In this document: in pieces, positions 38,874-49,000 of the stretch
Layout: every line of letters begins with the position of its first letter
Numbering within the stretch: position 1 is the first letter of the stretch
NCBI GenBank assembly: GCA_948146395.1
Contig: OX411545.1
Coordinates: 19,599,526-19,663,525, forward strand
DNA length: 64,000 nt
Source of the DNA: Fragum whitleyi
Lineage: Eukaryota; Mollusca; Bivalvia; Cardiida; Cardiidae
Direction of reading: 5' to 3'
Translations under genes and position numbers: made by a program
The notes under the pieces: model-generated
The model's database searches: none
What the model was told of the DNA's origin: nothing
Seen by the model: the letters and a program-made list of their open reading frames with translations, nothing else

Positions 38874-39032
38874 AAGTCTGTAACTACAGCTTATTCAACC
38901 TGTGGTTATGTGGTTTTGACTGCCCACCATCAATAAGCTTTGCAACAAGATAGCCAGAAAGGACCTAAATTGGCAATTTGACTAAGAGGAAACTTGTAGT
39001 ATCTGAGGCTTTTCTTAAGGATCTAAGCATGA

Positions 39033-40095
39033 CTTTTAGCTCACCTGAGCACAAAGTGCTGAAGGTGAGCTTTTGTGGTTGCATGATGTGCGACGTCCGT
39101 CATGCATTGTCAACATTTACCTTGTAGACACTCTAGAGGCCACATTTTTTAACTGATCAACCTGAAATTTGATCAGAATGATTGTCTTGATGAAATCTTG
39201 GACAAGTTCAAAATTGGGTCAAGTGGGATCAAAAATGAGGTCACGGGGTCAAATATTAGAAAAACCTTGTAGACACTCTAGATGGCAATTATTTTTGCTC
39301 AAACAACCTGGAAATTGGGCAGAGTAGTCTGGATGAAATGTCTTAGGAGTTCTAAATTGGGTCAAGTGGAGTCAAAAATGAGGTCACTGTGTCAAATATT
39401 GGAAAAAAATTTAAACACTATAAAAGCTATATTTTTATCTTGATTGAGATGAAAATTGGTAAGAATGATTGTCTTGATGAAATCTAGGTAAAGTTTGAAA
39501 TTAGGTCAAGTTGGGTCAAAAATGAGGTCACGGTTCAAATCTAAGAAAAACCTTGTAGACACTCTAGAAGCTATATTTTTCCCTCTATTAACTTGGAAAT
39601 TGGTCAGCATGATTGTCTAAATGAAATCTAGATTAAGTTTGAAATTTGGCCAGGTGGGGTAAAAAATGAGGTCAGAGTCAAATCTCAGAAAAACCTTGTA
39701 GACACTCTAGAGGCCATATTTTTGTGCAATCATTTTGAAAATTGGTCAGAATAATTGCCTTGATGAAATCTAGGTCAAGTATGAAATTTGGTTTAGTGGG
39801 GTCAAAATGAGGTCACGGGGTCAAATCTTTGAAAACCCTTGTAGAACCCTAGAGGCCATATCTGAAAATCGGTCAGAATGATTGTCTTGATGAAATCTAG
39901 GTTTAGTTTGAAATTAGGTCAAGTGGGGTCAAATCTTGGAAAAACCTTATAGAAACTCTAGAAGCCATATTTTTTGTTCAATCATCCTAAGAATTAGTCA
40001 GATTGATTGTTTTTATACAATCTCAGTCTGGTTCAAATTTGGGTCAAGTGTCGTTAAAAACTAGGTTTAGAGGTCAGATCTTAAAGCCATGCCCA
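39033..40095 (+). mobile_element. HINE with E-type head but different ~140-bp modules
   Basis: 5' hairpin AGCTCACCTGAGCACAAAG then GCTGAAGGTGAGCT is that of HINE-E, but the seven modules (CCTTGTAGACACTCTAGAGG, GATTGTCTTGATGAAATC, GTCAAAAATGAGGTCACGG) are unrelated to those at 24199. No 3' terminus is visible. Confidence 0.75.
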
Positions 40096-40733
40096 TATAA
40101 CTAGCCTGACATAAGTTTTTATCTTAATGATTTAGAAGAAAGCAGGCTGTTAAGGCTAATATGAGACTGCACATATGTGTAGGCTAATACTAGTCTTAGA
40201 TGTCTGCCAAAGCTTTTTTGTACAGCTGCAATATGTCTGGAATATTTTTGGAACAGTGAAATGGGAAATACTTTAAAAAAAAACCCAAACATACTGCCCT
40301 TCCCTCCCCCCCCCCCCCCCCCCCCAAGAAAAAAAATCAAAAAATAGATCAAGAATGTACCAGTACACATGTATAGAAAATACAAGATTTATTCTTTATT
40401 TTTGTTAGTAAACAACTAGAACAACAAGAACATGCAATCTTTCTCTTAATTCTAATTTAACAGATAAGAGAAACATAATTTGTACTTAGAAGATTACTTT
40501 GTATTACTAGACTTAATGTTTAAAATGAGCCAGTGTATGATATTTTCAATACTATCATTTTTGAGTGACGGGCAGACATGCTGGACATGCTTTTAAAGCA
40601 TTGAGAATGTGTCAGAAGAATTTTTTACCAGTAGCTAACTGTAGAGTGTGCTACTGCACAGGCTGATTCGAGTCTTCTCTGTGTGCTTTTCTGTGTTCAT
40701 TGGAAATAGCATGCACAGGATTACAAAAAAATG
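40096..40733. other. Intergenic, a C-run and worn MITE fragments
   Basis: 40140-40205 is a worn piggyBac-like MITE fragment. A run of about 20 C at 40306-40325 may have uncertain length. Otherwise nothing. Confidence 0.5.
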
Positions 40734-40825
40734 GTTAAATGAATAACAAAGATAATTAATAACATTGAATTATAAAGAAAACATATTATCAAGATTTCTT
40801 TTGGCGTTTAGGTTAACCAAAACTA

Positions 40826-41107
40826 AGCAGCCGTCATAGCTCAGTTGGTAGCTCGACAGACTGTCATTCTTGAGGTTCCGGGTCTGATCCCCGACGGCGG
40901 CAGTCATTCTTTCCGACAATTTTTACCTCACCAATGGGTTGATAATCGTAGACCTATGTGAGATAGTAGCTGGAGGCTGGGAAAGGATGTAATGGTTGTA
41001 CTGGTGAGAGAAATACCAGGAATCCATTGTTAGGTGCTCCAGCCGACGCGATATAACTGAAACAATGTTGAAAGCGGCGTTAAACTCCATTCAATCAATC
41101 AATCAAT
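40826..41107 (+). mobile_element. SINE family 1, full-length copy with tRNA-like head
   Basis: 282 bp. Head: GCCGTCATAGCTCAGTTGG (box A region) and GGGTCTGATCCCC (box B region), closing with GACGGCGGC as in a tRNA acceptor stem. Body TGTGAGATAGTAGCTGGAGG; tail of CAAT repeats. Target duplication AACCAAAACTA, 11 bp, at 40815-40825 and 41108-41118. Confidence 0.92.
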
Positions 41108-41140
41108 AACCAAAACTAAATTAATTCAATAATTCTATTG

Positions 41141-41302
41141 AGGTAGTGGAACCATAATAGTTCCACAACATTTCGGCACTCATGAATTTTCACAATGATA
41201 ACCGAGGGTTTCCCAACGAAAATCATTAGGAAGCCTTGGTTAACACTGTTTAAATTCATTACTTCTGAAACATTGTGTAATTATTATGGGTCCAATACCT
41301 TA
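41141..41302. mobile_element. Palindromic MITE, AAGGTAGTGGA family, copy 5
   Basis: AGGTAGTGGAACCATAATAG and TGGGTCCAATACCT ends. It lies within the segmental duplication, so copies 5 and 6 descend from one insertion. Confidence 0.85.
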
Positions 41303-41413
41303 AATCACAAGCCTTCCATAGGCAAAATTGTCTGTGGGCGGAAAAATTAAAGTGTATACAGCTGTATCAAAGATTTAATCAAGCAATAGCGTTATCGTCC
41401 GCAACAATAGAAA

Positions 41414-42329
41414 CAAGAGGACCAAGATGGTCCTAGATCGCTCACCTGAGTCTATTTGACCCCAGGGACATCACATTAATTAGATAGGCAGATGTCAAAA
41501 AGAAGATAATTGCCTAAGATCAATGCCATGGAACGTTTTCAGCAAAGAGCAAGACAGATATGCCTTTTTGCTCTTTGATTCTATGTAAAAAGGGATGCAC
41601 CCAGGTGGACCCCAAATGTGATCCCAGGGTCTTGATATGAACAAACTTTGTAGAGGTCTACTAGATGATGCTACATACCAAATATGAAAGCTGTCTGCCT
41701 TCTGGTTTCATAGCAGAAGATTTTTGAAGATTTTCTTTTTTTACCCTTCGTGCTCATAAGAGATAAAGGGATGCACCCGTGCAAAGCCCAACTATGACCC
41801 AAGGGTCTTGATATGAACAAACTTGGTATAGGTCCACTAGGTGATGCTACATACCAAATATGAAAGCTGTGTGCCATCTGGTTTCAGAGAAGAAGATTTT
41901 TAAAGATTTTCGCTCTTTGATTCTATGTAAAAAGGGTTGGGCCTGGGCAAAGCCCAAATATGACCCCAGGGTCTTGATATGAACAAACTTGGTAGAGGTC
42001 CACTAGATGATGCTACATACCAAATATGAAAGCTGTCTGCCTTCTGGTTTCAGAGAAGAAGATTTTGAAAGATTTTCATATTTTCACCCTTTTTGATAAG
42101 GGTAAAGGGAAAGTTAAGGGTGGATTTCATTTATTTGAACAACTTTGGTAGAGCTTGACCCAAGGAACATCCCTGCCAAGTTTCATCAAGATTGGCCCAC
42201 TGGTTTAGGAGGAGAAGATGTTTAAAGAAATTGTGGACGACGGACATTTTACGATCACAATAGCTCACCTTGAGCACTTCGTGCAGTGTTAACCAAGGTT
42301 TCCGAATGACTTCGTGCTCAGGTGAGCTA
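41414..42329 (-). mobile_element. HINE-E inverted copy, about 3 modules
   Basis: - strand twin of 24199-25459: terminus CTCTTG at 41414, hairpin GGACCATCTTGGTCC, subterminal GGTGAGCGATCTAGG, same GGCAGACAGCTTTCAT modules, 5' hairpin at 42262-42329. The hairpin loop carries a 25-bp templated insert (see findings). Confidence 0.88.
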
Positions 42330-42349
42330 AAAATATAAAGGAGCTGGCT

Positions 42350-42737
42350 AAATGAATAACAAAGATAATAAAAAACATTGAATTGAAAAGAAAACAAATT
42401 ACCAAGATTTCTTTTGGTGTTTAGGTAAACCAAAACTTAAATCATGCTATATTTCTATTTAGGTGATAGGACCATAATAGTTCTGCAACATTTTGGACCA
42501 CATGTTCTTTCACAATATTAACTGAGGTTTCCTAATGAAAATCATTCGGAAACCTTGGTTAACACTGTAAAAGTTCATGAATCCCAAAACATTGCAGAAC
42601 TTTTACGGGTCCATTACCTTACCTTAAATCACATACAAGCCTTCCATAGGCAAAATTGTCTGTGGGCGGAAAAATTAAAGCGTATACAGCTATATCAAAG
42701 ATTTAATCAAGCAACAACGTTATTGTCCCCAACACTA
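42350..42737 (+). repeat. Segmental duplication, copy 2 (empty of SINE)
   Basis: Same sequence order as 40734-41400 without the SINE. It ends about 45 bp past the probable IRF poly(A) signal, so it lies just outside the IRF 3' end. Confidence 0.85.
42461..42620. mobile_element. Palindromic MITE, AAGGTAGTGGA family, copy 6
   Basis: AGGTGATAGGACCATAATAG and GGGTCCATTACCTT ends; the central TCATTCGGAAACCTTGG is the source of the patch at 42284-42309. Confidence 0.85.
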
Positions 42738-42780
42738 AAAATTAATAAACAAACAAAAAAAAAAACACTGACTCAATCTG

Positions 42781-42786
42781 TTTATT
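42781..42786 (-). promoter_or_regulatory. Candidate poly(A) signal of the IRF gene
   Basis: AATAAA on the - strand, about 100 bp after the IRF stop codon. Confidence 0.55.
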
Positions 42787-42884
42787 TAATGTTTGCTGAT
42801 ATTCCAAAACATGTGCCCATCAGAGACCATTTTAAGCAGAAACCTGCTCAATCATTTATAGAAGTCTTCAATCTGCCCTTGTGT

Positions 42885-43085
42885 TTATGGTGGAGTTAAA
42901 GGATAACTATTCTTGGTTTTGATTGGAATGTTCCTTGTGTCCATGTGACCAGTTTTGTAGTCTGTGATTGGCTGATGGTGGGGGTTGCTGATATCTGTGA
43001 TGACGTAGGTTGTAAAGTTATCTGAATCTGTTGACTCGACGGTAATCTCTTGGCACACTTCTTGGGACATGCCGTTCAGAAATTC
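42885..43085 (-). CDS. IRF exon 7: C-terminal end
   Basis: Acceptor TTATCGTTTGCAG, then [52 protein letters not shown] and finally NSYPLTPP and stop. The frame is clearly coding in style but starts in phase 0, while exon 6 ends in phase 1. Either exon 6 uses an earlier weak GTGACA donor, exon 7 starts at the AG 27 bp further in, or a small exon is missing. Confidence 0.68.
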   Translation of the reverse strand, partial: EFLNGMSQEVCQEITVESTDSDNFTTYVITDISNPHHQPITDYKTGHMDTRNIPIKTKNSYPLTPP

Positions 43086-46000
43086 CTGCAAACGATAACG
43101 AAATTATTAGCTATAAGGGCGTAACAGTCATTGTGCATGTGCTTAATACAAATAAGTCTCTTTCGAAAAATATTGTTGTTGAATGATCAAACATCGTAAC
43201 TACAGCTTATTTAGCTTATACCCCCAAAATAGTGTATTCTACATCCATAATGATTACAAGAAAAGGTTCATCGTTTTCAATTTCTCCCAATTTTACTATG
43301 TTTTACACGCTTCCGATGGTATTTTTATATTTCTGATCATACTGCGTTTAACTTTTTTTTTTTCGATCTAAAATTCTTCCGTCCTGTTCAATCAGCCCTG
43401 TGTTCAGGCTTGAAAAAAACATTGCCAATATTTGAAAATGGCACCCTGCTTTGCATGTGTACCAGCATGCAAAGAGGTATATGCATATTATTTGTTAAAT
43501 GTCTCGTGTGTATTGCATTTAAATACAGGGCAGTGTAATCGTTTGGTAAGGAGTTAATACTTGCCATATCCTCATCATCTGTCACGTGGGACGCTTCAGA
43601 ATCTGAAAATAATAATGTAACAAGGTGTGAGAGATGGCCTATGACCTTAGTATTTGACATTCATCTTGCTGAAGGACCTCGGCTGTCTTCAGAGTCTTCA
43701 TGCCAAGTATGGGCATTTTAGATTTCGGAAATGTTGAAACAGCAAATAATGTGTACATGTGCAAAGTTCTGGGTCATTTTTGAGGTGGACAATGTTAGTG
43801 CATTTGGTCCATGAAAATAACTACTCGCCTTAAGGAACGGAAAGAGTTGGCAAATAGGTTAACAAAACATGAACGTTTTCTTATTTGAGTGACTGTAATT
43901 CCTAACCACTGAATAAATGAATGCCAATGTCAGCCCTGCGTTCAGTATAACGAAGTACAAGTGAGAGCGCCAAGATTGAAATTCACGTACCACATACTTC
44001 ACTCATCGGGTTGGGAGATGTTTAAAGGAAAACTTGACGCACAGAAAGACGGACAACGCAATGACAACCGCTTGCTGGTCTGCGTGGCCAGTGAAGCTAA
44101 AATCATAGCTCCTCTTACACTCGGGGAAACCAAGGAAGCACATGATGAGCGGAATTTATGAATGGAAAACCATTCAACTACAGTTTAGTGTAGGTCATTT
44201 TAAAGTCAAATCTTTAATTCATTTTTGTATCCAAGGCGGTTTTAAATTCGGGATTGCGTGAATATGTAGCTAACTGACATTTCCTTAACTTAAACAATTT
44301 TATCTTTTAACTTATGAAATTTTATTTTGAATCTATCATTCATGCTACATCAAGAATAAAAACAATGATGAACTTGAAATTTTTTAAACCAAACTTCCGC
44401 TGATGCAAAACGAAAACATAATTTTTTAAACTGCGGGGACTGCTGTAAATTTTCATTCAATTTCAAATATCTTCAAAATTTTATGAAAATTTACGATGAA
44501 TGTGTGCATACCGAATTAATCTAGTCAAGTTATACCTTCTGGGGTTAGTGGATATGTGTTTGTGTGTGGAGTCGTGGCCCGAATATCTTCTTCTTTTGAT
44601 ACCATTAGCGAGGATACCGGTCTCGATACTCCTGGAATTGGATGTAAAGGAATGGGCTGTTGTAGAATTTCAACACGGAACCCGCTGCCTTGTTTCGGCA
44701 AAACATGGTTCTTCCCATATTCTGTGAATTGAAATGTGAAGGATCTTGCATGTAATTTTATTCGTGACAAGCTCAGCTTAAACGAGTCTATAAATGTTAT
44801 AAAAGCGAGCCTTGGCGATTCTAGACGAGATTAAGATCTGCCCTGCGTTCAGGATCACCGAACGGTGCAAACAGTTTCCCAATTATACCCCGCTTTGCAC
44901 GCAAGCGCACGTGCAAAGCGGGGTATAATTTGAAAACTGTATGCACCGTTCGTAGATCCTGAACACAGGGCTGCTTATCTGAAATAAAGTCGAAATAAAA
45001 TCGAGTAACAGATTCTTTTTTTCTCACATAAACAATATTCTGTAGGTTTAAACCCAATTTTTGAAATGCTCCGGCGATAAAATAAAAACGCGAAAACGTG
45101 CATTATATGAAGCTTGGTAACGGAATTTGGAAAGGGATCTTACACTCGTGTTAGACAAGGGGCCAACTTATTTCAGGCCTGGCCGGGGCCCTTTGTTGTT
45201 TTTCAGCCAGAAACCAGCCCTGCGTTCAGACTGAAAAGATAATGCAAACAGTTTTCCAAATCATACCCCATTTTGCATGCAAGTGCGGGGTTTAACTTGA
45301 ACTGTTTTGTCTTCCTGAACGCAGGGCTTGTTTCCGAATGAAAAATCAACAACATCGGGCCCCGTTCAGGCCAGAAATAAGTTGGCCCAAGGATACTTCT
45401 GATGGCGGTTAGTTGTAGAAGACAAGGGAAACTATGTTAGAAATGAAAGATAGTTGGTCGAGGACATTTTATTAAAAAAAAAAAAAAAAACAGGTGACCA
45501 TCGCTAATCTATGTGCTTCCTATATTTCACAAGTATACGGATCTATAAGGCTCGATTGTCCTAGGACAACACACGTTGAGACTGCAATCTTTCACCTTGA
45601 AATGAGACCTTGACCATACCTTAAAAACAGTTTCAAATAAGCCCCACTCTGCCACACCAATATTTTGTGGTCAATCAAACATTTTTTATAAGATCACCCG
45701 GGTATATTTCTGTCAAGTTTTTTTTAAATCTGCCCATAGGTTACGGAGAGAGATTTTTAAAGATTTTATGATAAAAGTAAGTCTCGCCCTGCCAAGCTCA
45801 TGCTTGGGGGTCTATCAATATTTCACAAACATTTCTCCGCTGTTTTCGGAAAAAAATCCGATTTATTGCTATAGCCTCGTTGCGTCGTCGTTGCTGTTGT
45901 CGCCCATGTTGTCGTGGTGCTAAAACTTTTGACATTCTGTGATTTTTCAGATTCGACTGAACGCATTCACTTGAAACTTAGCAAACATGTTCACCATCAT

Positions 46001-49000
46001 AAGAGCATTCTGTACTATCTAGGGGGACATGCATTTTGTGCAAATTACGTCTCTTTTTCTTTTCGACTTTTTTTATCCGGCACTCAACAGCCGAACAAAA
46101 ACACCCGTAGGCAGTGCTCTTGTTAACAAGAGCAACGCTGGGCGTGGCATCATACGCCCGAAGCTCAGAAATAAATGGGTGATGTTTTGATTTTTATTGA
46201 TTATCTGTTTATTGATCCTTAGGATGTATTTTCTAGCAAACACTAAAGTATATTGTATTAATTATGATGGTAGTGTTTGTTTTGTTTTGTTTTCCTATTT
46301 GTCTTTGGGAAAATGTGTTCTTAGGCAATTAAAGAACTGTGGATTACTTATGGATATCATCACTATTCTTCAAGTAATTATATGTACCCGAATACCACTA
46401 AAATATTCACAAATTCAATCAGATTGAGATAATGTAATCAAACGCCCTAGCTATGAGTTCTAAATACATTGTACATGCGAAGTTTCAACATCGTAGTCCT
46501 TGTATTTTGAAAGTTATGGACCGGACACGAATTTGCAAAATGAATCAAACAAAGGGCAATAACTAAAAATGGAAGAGTTAGGGTCATTGCGCTCTGCACA
46601 TCCTAGCAATGAGATATATACACCTGTGAAGTTTCAAGACCATAGGCCTTATAGTTTCAAAGTTATGGACCGGACACGAATATGCTAACTGAATCAAACA
46701 AAGGGCAATAACTCAAAAAAAATACAAATGGTAGAGTTGTGGTTCTTGCGCTCTGCACACCCTAGCTATGAGATCTATACACCTGTGAAGTTTCAAGACC
46801 ACAGGCCTTATGGTTTGAAAGTTATGGACCGGACACGAATTTGCTAACGGACAGACAGACGGACAGACAGACGATGCAGACGATAACATAATACCACCCT
46901 TCGGGCGTATAAAAAGTGTCAACGAAGACATATTTCTGCCAAGCTTGGCTTGTGCTAAGGTGTGATAATAAAAGAGTAACGGTCCGGAGCGATATTTGTC
47001 AAAGAAATTCTTTAATTTGGATTGATTTACTTTTGCAAATTCTTTAAAATGGGGCATGACTAACAATTTTTCGTTTGGCTTAGAGGACAACTATAAGTAG
47101 ATAAAATTTACTATTGATTGACTATCACTCGTTTAAACAGGAAAGCCTAACCTTTTCATCGATACTTAAAACATGATCGTGTATGGCAAATACATCTCGC
47201 ACTTGCTCTTCGATAAGGTTGTCCGCCTCTTATTTTTAGCTTGACTATAGAATAGGGAACTATTCCGGTCACCCGGGCGTCGGCGTTGGCGTCGGCGTAA
47301 TGCTTTGGCTAAGTTTTTACGTGCAAGTATTTAAAATCTCTGTTTCTACCGAAGCTTTTGCTTTTGAAACTTTGCACATGTTTCTATGACCATAATATCA
47401 ACATCTAGACAAAGATTCTTTCCTCTTGACTTTCATTGAATGGAATTTATCAATGTCGGTATTGATTGCTGTTACTTTCCAGCACATCGAATAGTCGAGC
47501 TTTGCTGTCCTCTGACAGCTCTTGTTTCTCTATTTTTATAATACGGGGAATCGCGAGACATGATATTTCTTTTGAATAATTCTGCTATTATTTTGGCTGA
47601 TTTGAAAAAAGTTTGAGGTAGAGAAGGCTGAAAACGGGCAGGAATTGGGATAAACCTTTAAAAATCTGCCGATAGAGAGTTATTAACGACAAAGTAATTG
47701 GTCGTCAATATCAGTTTTATCAGCAAATTTTTTAAAAAAATCATGAAATGTTAATAATATCTGTGGCTGTCTTGCATGTCTGCGCTTCATGTATACAATG
47801 ACTCAATATACATATATTAAGGTCCCGTGATGTATAGGACAAATTGTCGGAAATGTCGCGCACGAGCTCAATTACGTATTCTGCCTTGTCGGAGATCAGG
47901 GACGTGACTAGCGATTCATTTATTAAGTTTCGTTTCTATTGTTGTGGTAAAATACCAGCCATAACTATGATAAAATTCGCTGGGCTATTTATACACTCTT
48001 TTCCACGAATTCGCCTTAACAATTTTTTGTCACAAACTAACAATATAAGTTACTCGTTAACAATTTCTCGTTCTATTTTTTTTTTAATATGTGTGTACGT
48101 ACCAAAAGTTAATCAAAGTACTGAAAGTACTGATAAGTTGGAATGCGTTCAAGAGACGGTGACCTCAAGCCACTAACGAAGCTCACGCCTCCCGCCCACC
48201 ACAGGCGATCACATAATACTCGTCTAGTCTTTTGGCGGGCGTATATAAATCAATGTATTTCAACAACGATAGACGCTTAAACCCCTGATTCGCTATACGG
48301 GCCTGCAACTGATGGAAGAAAAATGATAACAATAGGGTCGAAATGGTCCTAAACCGCTGTCCAGAATCCGATTTAGTCAGTGGCTCTCATCCAAGAAACT
48401 ATCTGGCAAAGTTTCATTCAAATTTGCCTAATTGTTGAAAGGAAACATAATTGAAGAATAAACAGTGAAAAAAGACCCAGTCCACCCACTATTTATAGGG
48501 GAGACTCAAAATTAGTCCTGTCCTGCCACGCCAATATTTATGGGCTAATCAAAACTTTGCAAACAAATTTTGAAGATGGTCTCCAAAGGAACGTTCTTTT
48601 AAAGTTTCATTGAAATCGGCCAAGTGGTTCAGGAGGAGATGTCGTTCAAAGGTCCTGGGCTTAAATAAGTCCCGCCCAGTGGTTCAGGAGGAGATGTTGT
48701 TCAAAGATTTCAGGATCAAAATAAGCCCCGCTTTGCCACGCCCATATTTATGGGCCATTCTCAATTTCACGAACAATTATTAAAAAGGGCCACCCCGGGA
48801 ATATTCTGGTAAAAGGTTCATTAAAATCGGTCCAGTGGTTCAGGGGAGATGTCGTTCCAAGATTTATTGCTCAAAATAAGTCCCGCCCTACTACGCCGAT
48901 ATTTGTGGATTATCGGAATTTAGCGAAGAAGATTTGGAGAGGGTCACCAGGGAACATTCTGGTTAAGTTTCATACAAATCGGCCCAGTGGTTCAGGGGGG

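Larger units (their letters stand above)
40734..41400 (+). repeat. Segmental duplication, copy 1 (holds a SINE)
   Basis: 40734-40825 plus 41108-41400 match 42350-42737 in the same order (AAATGAATAACAAAGATAAT, TTTCTTTTGGCGTTTAGG, the AAGGTAG MITE, GGCAAAATTGTCTGTGGGCG). Copy 1 differs by carrying the SINE at 40826-41107. Confidence 0.85.

Noticed and set aside
40306..40325. Long C and G runs (also 31271, 51800, 52201, 53511) as structural signals
   Set aside because: Homopolymer runs of this kind are often of uncertain length in assemblies, and nothing around them suggests a function.
40826..40905. Possible functional tRNA gene
   Set aside because: It has box A and box B words and an acceptor-like stem, but it continues into the same body and CAAT tail as the other SINE copies and is flanked by a target duplication.
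42555..42899. 114-codon open frame
   Set aside because: Made of MITE and segmental-duplication sequence and runs antisense over the IRF 3' end.
46713..47090. 125-codon open frame on the - strand
   Set aside because: Crosses the HINE-S head; the translated GTCTGTCC microsatellite gives a low-complexity Cys/Pro/Ser/Val stretch.
47844..48176. 110-codon open frame in an IRF intron
   Set aside because: No recognisable domain, no paired splice sites in a consistent phase with the IRF exons.
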